47,764 nt of DNA, taken from assembly GCA_001724265.1 (NCBI GenBank), contig MEDY01000226.1:1-47764 (forward strand). Direction: 5' to 3'. Every line of letters begins with the position of its first letter. Position 1 is the stretch's first letter. The translations under genes and the position numbers were made by a program. Positions 9,846 to 22,700 of the stretch are shown piece by piece. This DNA comes from Rhizaria sp. SCN 62-66. Taxonomy: Eukaryota; Rhizaria, unplaced. The notes under the pieces are model-generated. The model had not been told where the DNA came from and made no database searches. It saw only the letters and a list, made by a program, of their open reading frames with translations.

Positions 9846-12800
9846 ATGGCGAGCATTCTCAACGCGGATTTCACCGTGGTGAGCTACAATGGTGGCGCTA
9901 TCGCGGGCCCCACGGGCGTCGCCAAGGTCCTTACCGCCAAGCCCATGGAGCCCTTTGCTCCCCGCTCCACGCATCGCGGCTCGACCTTCGACCTGGTGCT
10001 CGAGTACCGCGGCGAGGGCGACTTTTCGCTCTCGCACATCGTGTTCCAGGCGCCCAACTACTCTCACGTCACTGCGCCGCTCACCGCGGGCATCGTCTTC
10101 GTGTCGGCCACGGCGCCCAACATCGCCGCGTACTCGTCTCAGTTTGACAACGCCTGCGCGGACTCGTACCAGGAGGCTCCCATTGCCGGCGCGCCCGTGC
10201 CCGCGGGCTTCTTCCGCTTCGCGCCCTCCGGCCCTGCGGCCATCGCGCCCATCCTCGCGTCGTCCGCGCGCGGCCGTTTCGTGCACATCAAGTTCACCGA
10301 GTCCGCCGGCACCGACGAGAACATCGACTTCGGCCCCTTCTTCCTCCTTGGCTCCCGCAGCAGCGCCGGCTCTGACGTCGCCACGGTCGTCCGCTCCACC
10401 GGCGCTGGCTACGACGAGATGGCCGAGGACGTCGCTGCCTGCGTGGCCGCGGGCCTGATGCGTGCCCCCGTGGACCGCTTCCAGGTCAACACGCTCACGG
10501 CCGACAACGAGAACACGCTGACGGACATGCCCTTCGTCTGCCTCGTCGCCGCGGACGACCTCAGCTCGCCCGCGCATGCCGACACCAAGGTCGCGCGCGC
10601 CGCGCTGGCCGCCGTGGCCGACGCCTACCACACGGCCGCCGCCGCCGCCGCCGCCGAGGCCGCGGCTGCCAACACGCCCAACGCGCCGCGCCTGAGCCGC
10701 GCGGTGAACTTCGTCGTCATCGACGCGACGACCGAGGCGTCTGTGGCCGAGCGCATCGTGCAGTTCATGGGTTCCGACGTGGCGGACCTCACCGCGCTCA
10801 CCGCTGTCGTCACGGCCTTCGCCAACAGCACGGCCACGCACCCCGCCGCCGCCGTGGCCGCCGCCACGGCCGCCGCGCACCCCACCTCGCAGTTCTACCT
10901 GCTCCCGGGGCTCACGCCGGCGGACCTCACCGAGGAGGCCACCGAAGACGGCTCCGGTGACCCCGACGTCACGGACATGAACACCCCGCTCCCCGGCGCG
11001 CCCCGCGCCGCGCCCATGCCCGAGGCCGTGGTCCCCGAGCCCAAGGCAGGCGCCGCGCTGACGCTCGCGGGCGGCGCGCGCTTTGTGCTGGCCGCCGTCG
11101 ACGCGCGCGGCGCTTCGGTCAAGCACGTGCTCGGCGCCGGCCGCAACACGTCCGCCCACATCGCCGCCGCGCTCGCCGCCAAGAACATCCCCGCGCTCTC
11201 CGTCTCCTCCGACGCCACCGCCGACGCCGACGCTGAGCTGGTCAAGGGCTTTGCGGCGTTTGCGCAGGCGTTCGGCCTCGCGTGCCAGGAGCGCAACAAG
11301 GTGCACGGCGACAGCGACGACGCCGATGCCGCGTTCGACTCGGCGCCTGCGCTCCCGCCCTCGGCCGACTCGGTCGCCGCGCTCTCCGCCGCCGCCGCCG
11401 CCGCCACTGCTGACAAGACTGATGAGGACGACGAGGAGGACGCTGAGCAGGATGACGACGCGCTTCTGGCGTCAGGCGCCGCTGTGGCAGAGGCCGACGA
11501 GGCGCTGCTGGAGCTGCTCGAGTCCAAGCTCAACTCTGCCCCTCGCCTGCCGGGCGACCGCCACCCGCACTTCCCTGCGCTGACTGTGGCGACGCGTGAC
11601 ACGTTCCGTGAGCTCGTCATCGAATCTTCCGCGCCCGCGCTCGTGCTCTTCTGCGACGTGTCGTTCGAGCGCGCGACCTTCGCGGCCGCCGCGCTGGCGC
11701 TCGTCGCCAACGTGCTGGCCGAGCACGCCGTGGGCGTGACGCCCGTGCTGTTCGACATGACCACCAACGATATTCCGGAGGAGTTTTACGACGACGATGT
11801 GTACGAGCAGATGAAGCTCTACGTCAAGAAGCCCCCCGCGCCGGCCAAGAAGCCCGCTGTGGGCGGCGGCAACAAGAAGGGCGGCAAGGTCGCCGTGTCG
11901 CTCAAGGCGCTGCAGCAGGCGCCCAAGCCCATCTGCACCAACGCCGCCGGGCTGGAGGTGTTTGTGCACGACCTCGAGTACAACTCGCTTGACGACGATG
12001 AGGAGGACGACGAGGAGGACGACGACCAGGATGCGGCCAACACCAATGAGGACCCCGTCGAGGGCGAGGAGCAGACGCTGTCGCTGCTCGACATCATGAA
12101 CCACCTCCGCGAGCACGCCGCCTTCGCCTTTAAGGCGCCCAAGGGCAGCACGGCCGACAAGGCCCTGACCGCCTCTGTCACGGCCGCGAGCGAGTTCCTC
12201 GAGGCGCTGGGCGACACGACCCGCTCGCCGGCGTCGATCTTCGCGTCGCTGCGCACGGTCGCCAAGATCCGCGGCGTCGAGGCCTGGCTGCTGCCCAAGG
12301 AGAACACGCTCGCGGCGGCCGCGATCAAGCTCTACAAGGACGCCTACGAGGCCGGTATGGCCGCAATGCGCGCGCTGGTGTTCCCCGTTGGCACGCTCAT
12401 GGTGCCGCTGTCGGCGCCCGTGCCTGCGGGCATCGACCTGTCGGGCGCGCGTGACGTCAAGGATATTGCACCCGGGCTTACCCGCCACGCCAAGGTTGTT
12501 AACAACTCGCTCGAGGCGATCCAGGGCATCTTCCAGGGTCAGAAGACGTGCCGCGCGTTCTTGCGCATGCTCACCACGATGCTGTGCACGCACCCCGACG
12601 TGTGCCTCGCCGCCGTGGCCAAGAACAAGCCCGCCTTTGCCAAGTTCGGCGCCGCCTACGCCGCGGCGCTCGAGCAGACGGGTGTTTTCACCGTGACGCC
12701 GCGCCTGCCCGAGCCCGTGGTGGCGGCACTGGGCGTGTCGTACGCCAAGACGGACGCGCTTCTGGCCAAGCTCACTGACGCCGCGCAGTTCGACTCGGTC

Positions 12801-13451
12801 TCCATCTCCTTCGATGCTAAGGGGCTGCGCCAGATCGGCATGATCCTCGAGGACTGCGTGCACGCGCTGCGCCCCGCTGTGGCCGCTCACTTTGAGACCG
12901 AGCTGCCCGCGCGCACCCGCGGCTTGCTGCCTTCGCTGCGCTGCCCCGCTGCGCTGGACCGCGTGCTCGAGGGCTACGTCGATGTCGACGTCGTCCCCGC
13001 GCCGCTGGGCAAGAACGGCAAGCGCCCCTCGGGCCCCCCCAAGGGCCCCAACGGCCGCGCGCTCTCATCGACGCGCGTGCGCAACGTCGATTCGCGTCTC
13101 GTGGTCGTCATGTTCACCGACCCCTGCGACGACTCGTACACGCACCTGCCCGCCATCGCCGACATGGTCGCCGCGACGACGGCTAAGCACGCGCCCAAGG
13201 AGGGCGAGCCGCTGCCCGTGGTCTTTTATCACATGACAGCTGAGGCCGCGGCCGAGACGCCATTCGCGGACTCTCTCGAGACATTCCCCACGTTCGTGTT
13301 CTTGCGCTCCGGGTACGAGATGGGCGAGTACCGCGTCACCGCGCAGCCCGGCGAGGACGTTGCCAAGACCGTCGGCGTCACCGTCGACGCGCAGCTCTCG
13401 GCCGCCAGCGTCGAGGACCTCACCGCCGCGCTCGCCGACGTCGGCATCTGA
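9846..13451 (+). CDS. Large acidic protein with degenerate thioredoxin-like segments
   Basis: A single open frame of 1,201 residues with strongly GC-ending codons (Lys is almost always AAG), suggesting high expression. No firm family assignment. The N-terminal ~180 residues alternate beta-strand-like segments (FSLSHIVFQAPN, GRFVHIKF, IDFGPFFLLG), resembling a galactose-binding or PITH-type beta sandwich. Three later parts look thioredoxin-fold-like but lack CXXC: about 225-365 (FVCLVAADDL, NFVVIDATTEA), about 580-650 (ALVLFCDVSFE, FDMTTNDIPEEF, recalling PDI a' domains) and about 1,080-1,195 (LVVVMFTDPCDDS, then a cis-Pro-like ETFPTFVFLRSG). Between them are acidic runs near 525 and 715, a Lys/Pro/Gly-rich linker near 660-680, and a helical region at about 745-1,060. 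No signal peptide or membrane span is seen, so it is probably cytosolic. Function unknown. Confidence 0.75.
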   Translation: MASILNADFTVVSYNGGAIAGPTGVAKVLTAKPMEPFAPRSTHRGSTFDLVLEYRGEGDFSLSHIVFQAPNYSHVTAPLTAGIVFVSATAPNIAAYSSQFDNACADSYQEAPIAGAPVPAGFFRFAPSGPAAIAPILASSARGRFVHIKFTESAGTDENIDFGPFFLLGSRSSAGSDVATVVRSTGAGYDEMAEDVAACVAAGLMRAPVDRFQVNTLTADNENTLTDMPFVCLVAADDLSSPAHADTKVARAALAAVADAYHTAAAAAAAEAAAANTPNAPRLSRAVNFVVIDATTEASVAERIVQFMGSDVADLTALTAVVTAFANSTATHPAAAVAAATAAAHPTSQFYLLPGLTPADLTEEATEDGSGDPDVTDMNTPLPGAPRAAPMPEAVVPEPKAGAALTLAGGARFVLAAVDARGASVKHVLGAGRNTSAHIAAALAAKNIPALSVSSDATADADAELVKGFAAFAQAFGLACQERNKVHGDSDDADAAFDSAPALPPSADSVAALSAAAAAATADKTDEDDEEDAEQDDDALLASGAAVAEADEALLELLESKLNSAPRLPGDRHPHFPALTVATRDTFRELVIESSAPALVLFCDVSFERATFAAAALALVANVLAEHAVGVTPVLFDMTTNDIPEEFYDDDVYEQMKLYVKKPPAPAKKPAVGGGNKKGGKVAVSLKALQQAPKPICTNAAGLEVFVHDLEYNSLDDDEEDDEEDDDQDAANTNEDPVEGEEQTLSLLDIMNHLREHAAFAFKAPKGSTADKALTASVTAASEFLEALGDTTRSPASIFASLRTVAKIRGVEAWLLPKENTLAAAAIKLYKDAYEAGMAAMRALVFPVGTLMVPLSAPVPAGIDLSGARDVKDIAPGLTRHAKVVNNSLEAIQGIFQGQKTCRAFLRMLTTMLCTHPDVCLAAVAKNKPAFAKFGAAYAAALEQTGVFTVTPRLPEPVVAALGVSYAKTDALLAKLTDAAQFDSVSISFDAKGLRQIGMILEDCVHALRPAVAAHFETELPARTRGLLPSLRCPAALDRVLEGYVDVDVVPAPLGKNGKRPSGPPKGPNGRALSSTRVRNVDSRLVVVMFTDPCDDSYTHLPAIADMVAATTAKHAPKEGEPLPVVFYHMTAEAAAETPFADSLETFPTFVFLRSGYEMGEYRVTAQPGEDVAKTVGVTVDAQLSAASVEDLTAALADVGI

Positions 13452-15175
13452 GTGACGCAAGTGCGTTTGAGTTAACTGCACTGTTCGAAGTGCACCGCCG
13501 GTACTAGCTTTAAAAGCCAGTCAGCTTTATTCGTGAGCAGGGCCATCGTCACTCGCTACATCAATGCATGACACAATATTCAAGAAATACATCAGATCAA
13601 ATTTTGTTACAGGTAACACGATAAGAATACTACTATGTGATTGGAGTGATATGATAAACATAGTTTGTATTATATGAGAGGTGTGAGTAACTTTTACAAT
13701 GTTGATACGTAACTAAGATGCGTGCGTGTCCGGGATGTGGTTTTGGCGTGAGGAACATAGAATCAAGTTGGAGTAAAATACGTGTTTCCACTGAGACATG
13801 TATGTGTGCGGGCGTACGCCGAACTTCGCAATAAGAAGCAGTATGCATTTCTGCAACCGTCTGGGATAGCGAGATCGGTACACACGCGCAACACAGTCAT
13901 ACATGTGATCATAGAAGAGGATAATGAGAACGGCAAAACGAGGCAGAGTTGGCTCAATATGGTTGAGTGTAGCATGAAGCGCGTCACACGCGCTGTGCAA
14001 CATGGGAATGTTTCGCGATGTTATTAGCACACAACACGGTTGCGCTGTTGCAGTCCGTCCATGATATGAAACGCTTGCAGCGTTACATGCGGCGTCACTA
14101 GCCGCGAAACAACCATGACACAAAACAAGACAGATCGAACCCGCAAAGGACGGACGAAGACTGCATGTGTAGCGCTGTGGATGTGAGGCGAACCGGGAGC
14201 TAGCGCAATGCGCACGAGTGATACACACCGTTAGTAAGGCAGCATCCATTAAATCAATAATTGATTGCATGAAAAACGAAAATTAAATTACAACAACAGC
14301 AAACCCATACGGGAAGATAGACACAAGCAAAATATACATTGCACTTTGAGTTGCACTTTGAGTTTAAAGTAAACCACAACTAAAGTACAAAACACAAGAC
14401 AAGTACAAACAAATTTTAAAAAAGCAACACAAAAAACCATTACAAAACTCAAATTACGCTCCGCTGAGTCAGCGTGACTGGAGAATGACCATGCACTGCA
14501 GCTGCGTACAAACCGCTGCAAAAACATTTGGAATTACTTTCCAGCCACACACAGAACTGACAAAAGTAGAGATTGGGTACATCGTAAAGAACAAAACTCC
14601 TGAAGATGTGAGTGCGACTGCCAATGCTATTGGTGACTGCTATAACTGCACTTCAGTGCACTGGGCTAGGTACGAGAGAGTGAGAGCGCAAAAGAGGGGT
14701 GAACGCGACACACACGCTACCTACAGAAACCTCGCGTCTTCTTAAGAAGAATGTACCAAAAACACCAGCACGAAAGTCGTGAGCGTTAAAGCACACAAGA
14801 ATAGAAAAAAACAGACTCACTTAAAGATACTTTAACACTGTGATTATTTTGCACTTACTGCGGCGCAGAGAGGTCACATACACAGAGGAGGAGGTAGAAG
14901 ATACGAAGAGAAAAAAATATTCCACTGAGTTTGATGGTCACAAATCCAAGCCGACATGCATGGAATATAAGCAATATCAAAAATAAAATGTTTGACAAAG
15001 AAATGTAAGGATTGACAAAGAGTTGGAATAGGAAGCAACACAGCCACAAAAATAAATAAAACATTGTCAAAATTAGATTATAATCCCGTATTTTAACAAG
15101 AATCGGGAAACTGTTAAAACACTTTTCCACTGCACTCACTGTTTGACACTGGCAGCAAAAAAGGCCGGAAAGTTG
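13452..15175. other. 1.7 kb gene-poor convergent spacer
   Basis: AT-rich DNA between two 3' ends, the 1,201-residue gene on plus and the giant receptor gene on minus. Short open frames here lack the GC signature of the real genes. A 12-bp unit TTGCACTTTGAG occurs twice in tandem at about 14339-14362. On the minus strand GTGAGT about 40 bases after the receptor stop codon, and a pyrimidine-rich acceptor CGCCGCAG near 14860, could mark a 3' untranslated intron or an unannotated noncoding transcript. No tRNA, rRNA or snRNA was recognised. Confidence 0.5.
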
Positions 15176-15893
15176 TTACATCGCACCGCCACCGCCAAAG
15201 CTGTGCTTGCGCTTCATGCCCATGACCTGGAGCTGCTGCTGCTGCTGCTGCTGCCCGTACGGCATCACAGCCGCCGGCGAGTCGTTGACATCGCGGTCGT
15301 AATGCACATTGTGGCCGTTGTAGCCGTCGAAGCCTCCGCGGTGACCGCGCTGCGCGCGAGGGGAGTAGTCGCCGTTGCCGTGGCCGTTGTCCGCGCCATC
15401 GCCGTAGTCGCCCTCGTCGCCATACTCGCCGTCGCCGGTGTGGTCGGTGTGCTCATAATGGTAGCTCTCGCGCATGGCGCCCACACTGCCACTGCTCTCG
15501 CCGTCGTAGTCACCGTACCCGCCGTGCGCGTGTCTCCGGTCGTAGTGCCCGTAGTTGTTGTAGTCGGGGGCCTGCGGGTCGCTCTGCTCGTCGCCAGTGA
15601 AGGAGACGTCGTAGCCCGGACCGCGGCCACGCGCGTCCTGTGTGCTGTCCCAGTCGTTGTTGTCCTCCTCGCCCGTCTCCGAGCGGCCGTGATCGTGGCT
15701 TGCGCCGCGGCTGGGGTCGTACCAGTCATCAAGACCCGCGCCCGCGGTTGCGATAGGGCCGGGAGCGCCGAAGCTCTGGCGCGAGACCCCGGCGCCGGGG
15801 CCAGCGCCGAAGCCACGCGGCGGGCTGCTGCTGTTTGAGCTGTAGCGCGGGATGTTGCCGTAGTTGCCTACGTTCTGGTAGCCAGCGAACTGG

Positions 15894-15926
<33 letters not shown>

Positions 15927-16719
15927 CCGGAAGCGCCCCAGCCGCCGGCGTTGGCGGCGCGCGGGCTCGGGTTCGCAGCGCGAAAGCCCGCACCAACGCC
16001 ATTGGTAGCATTGACATTGCCATTAACGTAGCCATTGCCATTACCAGCAACGTTTCCATTGCCATTACCGTAGTAGTTGTTGTTGGCACCGTTGTTCGCA
16101 GGCACAGGACTACCCGCGGGGCCAACGGTGACGACGGCGGCGGCGGCCGCAGCGGCCGCGGCAACAGCGGCGGCTGTAGTGGGCGTCAGCATGCGCGGCA
16201 CGATCGACGCTTGGCGCTGCTGGCCCTGCGGCTGCGTTGGCAGCTGCTGCTGTTGCTGCTGCTGCTGCTGCATCGGTGGCTGACCAGGAGCACCGCGCCC
16301 ACGCATCTGTTGCTGCTGAGACAAGTACATCTGCATCTGTTGTTGCTGCTGCTGCTGCTGTTGTTGCTGTTGGAGCTGAATTTGCACGAGCATCTGCTGG
16401 TGCGGCTGTAACTGCGCGTTCTGTCCATTTTGCACGAACTGTTGGGGCGGTGCTGACGGCTGCTGCATGCCGCTGCGCGCAGGGGGCAGCGCGGCAAAGC
16501 CAGCGCCAGCGCCGTTGTTATTGTGAACATTGGCGTTGGCACCGACGCTGGCGTTGACGTTGCCCTGGTTGAGTGTGCCCATGGAGACGCCACCGGTGGA
16601 GAATGCAGCGATCAGCGCCGCGGGCGGGAGGTCCGACGACAGATGCGCAATGAACGCTGCGCGCGCCTGCGGAGTCATGTTCTGCAGCGCGGCAAGCTGG
16701 CCTGGGTTGAGGCTGAGAC

Positions 16720-16754
<35 letters not shown>

Positions 16755-19700
16755 GGCTGCTGCGGGTACAGTGGCACCTGCTGGAACTGAGTTGCGTTGC
16801 TGGTGCCGTTGTTGTGGTTGTTGGCGCCCGCTCGTGGGGTGCGCGCCGGGACCGTGTTGTTGATGGCGCCGGGCCGCGGCGACGCGTTAGGGTTGCGCAG
16901 CCCCGCGCCCGCGTGCGGCGACGTGCCCACGGGCGAGCGCGACGGGCTCGCGCCGGGGCTGTTGCCGCCGCGCCCGGCGACCGTGAGCATGCCAATCTTG
17001 GCGGCGTCGCGGCCGAGGCTTCCGCTCTCGCTGCGACTGCGGCTGCGGCCAACCATGAGGAGCTCGCGCGCGCGGCTCGAGTCAGCGCCGTTGATGATGC
17101 CCTGGCCACCCTGCATGAGCCCGAGCCCACGGCCGCGGCTGCCGCGGCTGGAGCCGGACGGCGAAGGCGCAAAGGGCCCGCCCGCCGCGTTGTGGAACGA
17201 AACGTGTGACACGATCGCGTTGCGCGGCAAGCCGGGACCTGCGTCGTTGCCGACCGCAACGTTGTTGTTTGCGTTGCCAGCGGTGCCAGCGGCGAGAGCG
17301 CGTAACTGAGTTTGCTGCACGTCAAAGAGTGAGAATTGTTGTTGCTGTTGCTGTTGGAGAAGCTGTTGCTGCTGCATTTGCTGAAGGATTTGCTGCTGCT
17401 GCTGGGCAAGATTATACTCATTTTTACCCTTGTTGGCAAGAGCCGCACCGGCAACAGGACCAGCGGCGCTGCTGTTAGCGTTGCTATCGGTGTTGCTATT
17501 GACATTGTTGGTATTGCTGTTGGCGGTACTGTTGACATTAGCGTTGCTGTACTGGTAGACGCGGTCGGGACGCACAGTGACGTTGACTGACGAAGGCCGC
17601 GGCCTGCCGCCAGCGCCCGCGCCATTGCCAAGATTGTTCGACAGAGCCAGCGCGGCCGCGCCAGCAAGCGGAGCCAAGGAGCTCGCACCCGCGCCGCCGG
17701 CACCACCGCCCACGCCGGGCCCATTGCCTGCGCGGTCGCCGGCGCCGACACTGACGACGCCGGCGCCGAGACGCGAGTCCTCCGCCGTGCCGGCGCGAAT
17801 CCACGCCACGTCCGCCGTGCTGGGATCGTCAACGGAAGAGATCGCCAGCACGGAATCGGCGCGCAGGTGTGCGGGGGCGCGCGCGCTGACGCCGGCGCTG
17901 GGCGCGTCGTGCTCGTGGCGGCGGTGCCCGCGGCGGGGGAAGCAGTCAGGGCACATGCCGTGGCAGTCGCCGCGGCAGCCGCAGTCGGCGTCGCACCCAC
18001 ACTCGTCCTCATCGTCGTCGTATATCTTGTTCTTCTGTGCCGCAATCGCGGCCGCGGGCACAGCGTATGGCGGCGGCGGCTGTTGCTGCAGCTGCGCCTG
18101 CGTGGCGACCCCAGCACCGGGCGCGATGACAGTCGGCGCCTGCAAGGGAGCGGCAGCGGCAGCGGCACCGACTGCTATTGTGACAGGGGCGTTGCCGACC
18201 GCCTGAGCAGGGCCGATGGCGTTGTTCGCCTCGTTAGCGGCAGCCATAGCCGCGAGCTCGCCCGCGTAGCTGTCGTCGATGTCGTCATCATTGTCGTCGC
18301 CCTCACCGTCGCCGTCAGTAGTGGCAGATGTTGCTTTGCCGGCGCCGGCGCCCTTGCCTGCGACGTTGGCGACGCCCCCCTCGTGCTCGTACAACACCTG
18401 CAGCGTCTCGTGCCGGATCGGCGGCGGCACGGCGTGTGGGAAGCGCTTGTCCATGACGTGGTGATAAAAGTCCAGCGCCGCGTCATGCAGGATATCGCGT
18501 TCTTCGCCGCCGTTGCCGCTGCCGTCGTCGCCGTCGGCGCAGTCATCCGAGTCCTCGCCGTCGGCGGCGTTGCCGTTCGACGAGCCCGCCGCAGCGCCCA
18601 GCAGGCGCGACGGCAGCGGCGCAACAGCCACGCGCGGGTACTGCGAGTCAAGCGGGCGCGGCGCCTCGCGCGGCTGCAGCGTCGTCGACGCATCAGCCTC
18701 GTCGCCGATCACGCCCACGCTTACCGCGGCGTCGGGCGACGGCTTCAGCGGAGTGGGTACCGCGGCCTCGTGCGCAGCCACCAGCAGACGCTTGCGGCGC
18801 GCGCGCGAGCAGCGCACGGCGATGAACACGATGAGCAGCAGAACGGCCACGGCGGCTGCGACGGACGCCGCGATGACCGTGATAGATGACGCACCAGACT
18901 CGGTCGCCGGGATGCCGCCGAAACCGATACTGCGGGGGCACACAGTTGCCGCGTCCGCCTGGTTCAGCTCGCAATCAACGTCGCGGACGCCAACGCCGCG
19001 CGAAGTGTCGATGGCGGAGAGCACTTGTCCGCGGAAAAAAGTGGAGTCCGAGTCGCGCATCGCACCGTACTGCGCCTTAAGCGCGCTATGGACCGCGGTG
19101 GACGAGTACGTCGCGTTAACGTCGGCGGGCAGCACGGTCGTGCGGAGCAGCATCGATGGCACTGGCAACAGCGAACCGTCTTCAGTGTATGTCTGCACGT
19201 TACTGGCGGATGCCATGGGCACAAACATAAGATTGCTGAGCGTTGGCCGCATAGACGCCGTTTCAGCGCCATGACTGCGAGCGTCGCTATCCACATTAAC
19301 GCCGACATTGACACTGGATGAGTTGAACGCGTCAAGCAGGTCCGTGTCGAGCGCGGGGTGCGGGCGCAGCAGCCACATGACGACCTGCTTGCTCGTCACA
19401 CGCGCAGTGCGCACGTACGCGTGCGGCACACGCAGCGCGAGCGCGAGCTCCACGGCGGCGCTCAGGGCCACCGCGCGTGGGTCCGCGACGACGTCGCCAA
19501 TCCAGCTGCTCAGCGGGCCGACCTCAGTCTCGCCCGACGCAGTGGTGGTCGCCGACGTCGCCTTCGAGGACATCGAGGAGGTGTTTGTCGAGGACTCCGA
19601 GGCCGTGACAGGGATGACGACGGGCGCGCCGGCGGGCGTGGCGGTCTGGTCGAGCGCAAACGTGAGCTCAATATAGGGCTGCGCGCAGTCGTCGCCGGTG

Positions 19701-22700
19701 TAGCCGTCCCTGCACACACAGGCAGTGCAGTCGGCAGAGGCCATGCCGGTGCCGGCGGCGCACTGCAGCGAACAGCGGTCGCAGCCGAGCATGCGGCCGG
19801 AGACGGCGTCGCGGCGGCCTGAGCTCACCCACTTGCCGGTGCACTCGCACTCGGTCGAGCACTTGGTGGGCTGCGTCGTCGACAGCGCGGTGTTGACGCC
19901 GCTGTTGAGGCACAACGGCACTGCGGCGAGCGCGGACGCGGTCGTAGCCGTGCACGCAGGCGGGATGCGGCACGTGGTGCCGGTCCACCCACCGACGCAG
20001 GAACACGTGACCCATTGCTTCGTTGTGACCACGCCACCCGAAGGTGCGGTGATCGATGTGCCAGTCACGCACGTTGAGTTGTTCCCACACGTCGCGCAGA
20101 GGTCTGTGGTGCAGTCATCGCCGCCACGGCCCGCGACGCAGTCGCACGTTCCGGTGGCTTCGTTGCATACGCCGTAGCGGCCGCAGTTGATCGAGTCGCA
20201 GGCCGATACAATGGCGATAGGCCCCGAGGGCGTGGCAACGCCGCGGCTGTGCAGCAGCACGACGCGGTACCCAGCTCCCGGTTTGAGGCCGTAGCTGCCC
20301 AAAGGCGGGAAGGCGAGCGAGAGGCCCTGGCGCGCAGCGAGCGCGACGCCGAGCAGGAGTCCCGCGCCGGAGCCGGGGGGCGTGAGGTACGCCAGCACGG
20401 GGTCGTCGGTCGAGCCGCGGTAGTCCCAGCGCACATTGACGCGCGAGGGCGCCACGACGATGCGCGGGCCCAGCTCGGCGCAGATGTTATCCAAACCGGG
20501 CGGGATCGTGCACGAGTCGCCGATGTGGCCGTTGACGCACACGCACGTCTTGCGCAGCGGCTGCGAGTACGCCAGCACGGGGTCGACGCTCTGCCGCACA
20601 GTTGGCGACTCGGGCAAGCACTTGGCGCGCGCGAGCCCCGAAACCGTGGACAGCACAGTGTGCGCGTTGCACACAGAGTTGAGCACCACGCACGTACTAC
20701 GTGGCACAGGTTTCGTTAGCGCGCTACAATGCGCGTCGTCGACGACACTCACGTTCTGAACTTTCATTATCACTGTTGTTGTTGGACTCTGCCGCTGTTC
20801 GCACACGATGCGTGAGATCTGCTCTCCGACGCCGCACGCGGTGTCGCAGGCGCCGTAGATAATGCGCCACGCGAAGGTCGCGTTGCAAGGCCGCAAGTTG
20901 CAGCTCGTAGACAGATCGGGCATCGTCGCGTTCGCAGTCACGCACTCCGATAGTGGCAGCAAGTCAGGGTCGGTGCTGTGGCCGTTCGCCTGCACAGCAA
21001 ACGCGGCGCCCGCATCGAGTGCCGGGAGCTCGGTCACCGACGCCCCCGAGGAGGGTACGGTGCGGCGGCAGACGACGGAGCGCGTCATGACACCCGCACC
21101 GCAGTGCGCAGAGCACGCGCTCCAGGCGCCGGCAAGGTAGTGCACGGCGCCGCAGGGCGCGGCGTAGCGAGGACACTCGACCGAGCGCGCGGGCGCGGTC
21201 GAGCCCAGCGCGAGGCAGTAGTCGACCGCAGCCTCGGACACGTCAGACAGCGCCAGCGTCTCAGTCGAGACGGCCGCCACGGTGAGCGACGGCGTCGAGG
21301 AGGTGGTCGCCGTGACAGTCGTGGTCGCAACTGAAGGGTCCTTGGGCGTGGTGGAGTTGACCGAGACGGAGCATGTGAGCTTGCGCTCCGTGTAGGCGCC
21401 CGCAACGCCCGCGGCGGCCGTGGTCGCGGCGAGCGAGCAGGCCAGCGGGCACGGCAACGGCTCCCCCGCAGTCCAGCGCGGGCACTCGACTGCGGGGCAC
21501 GGCCGGCGCAGCGCTGGCCGCTCCTGCGCTGGGCACAGCGACTCGCTGGCGGCCGTGGTGTTAGACAGCAGAGACACGCACTGGGCGGCGCGCGTCTCAA
21601 ACCGGTCGCCGCACGCGGGCGCGCAGCCGGTCCAGGGCGTGGTGAGCCATTGGAAGCACAGCCCCGGGTGGCAGAGTAGCTCCGCCACCGGCTTGTGCTT
21701 CGTGGGACACATGCGGTCGACGAGCACGGCGCCGTCATGGTTCACGCATTCGACAACGCGCGTGAGCGTGTCGCCGCGCGCGCACGCGTCGGCCGAGCAC
21801 GCGGGCCACTCGACCGTGCGCCACACGCGTGCGCACGCCTGCAGGTTGCACGTGCGCTCCACCTCGGGCTGCGTGGCGCCCGCGCAGTAGGAGTTGGCGA
21901 CGACGGCACCCGAGGCGGCGACCACGCAGGTGACCACGCGGCGCGTCAGGCCGCCGCCGCACGCGTGCGAGCAGGGCGGCCACGCCGTCACGCGCCACTC
22001 GTGCCGGCCGCTGGAGCCCACGGTCGCACCGGGGCACGGCGCGGGGCAGTCGCTGGAGCGCGCGGGCTGCGACGACGCGTCGCAGTATGAGTCGGCGACG
22101 ACGCGGCCGAAGGCGTCGCTGCACGCAACGGTGCGGTAGCGCGTAGCGCGGCAGGACGTGCACGCGCCCCAGTCGCTAGCGATGCGCCAGACGTACGTGT
22201 CGCACACGGGCGGGTCGCATGTCTCGGTCAGCGTCGGCTGCACGACGGCCAGCGAGTTACCTGATGACTGCGCGGCCGCAGTGCAGTACGAGGAGTCGAC
22301 GAAAGAGAAGTTTGTCAGCGAGGCTGTGCTGCGGATGGCGCCCAGCAGCGTCCAGACTGAGGTCGACTCGGCATCGAGCGTAGGTGTCGCGATCGAGTCG
22401 AGAGTGATGCGCATGCAGCCCACGTAGCGGACGCGCTTACCCGTGCCCGGAACGCCGCACTTGACGGACGAACATGACGTCAGAAACGGCTGTGTGGCCT
22501 TCGTCGGCAGCAGCTTTGCCAGCGACACCGAGGAGACTTCGAAGCCGTGCAGGCGCGCCGCGGGCGGGCACAGTGGCGGAACAGGCACCGCCGTGGTCGC
22601 GGACGCGGGCACGGAGCATGAGCCCCAGCGGCCGGCCAGCCAGACATACACGTCACAGGACTCAGAGCCGCCGCGGCGACACGTGCGCACGCGCGGCGGC

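Noticed and set aside
9804-11306. A 500-codon open frame on the minus strand
   Set aside because: Shadow of the 1,201-residue gene; its Gly/Arg/His-rich composition is what antisense GC-rich codons give.
14485-14745. A small plus-strand open frame of 86 codons
   Set aside because: It lacks the GC signature of genes here, has no recognisable motif and is interrupted by splice-like sites.
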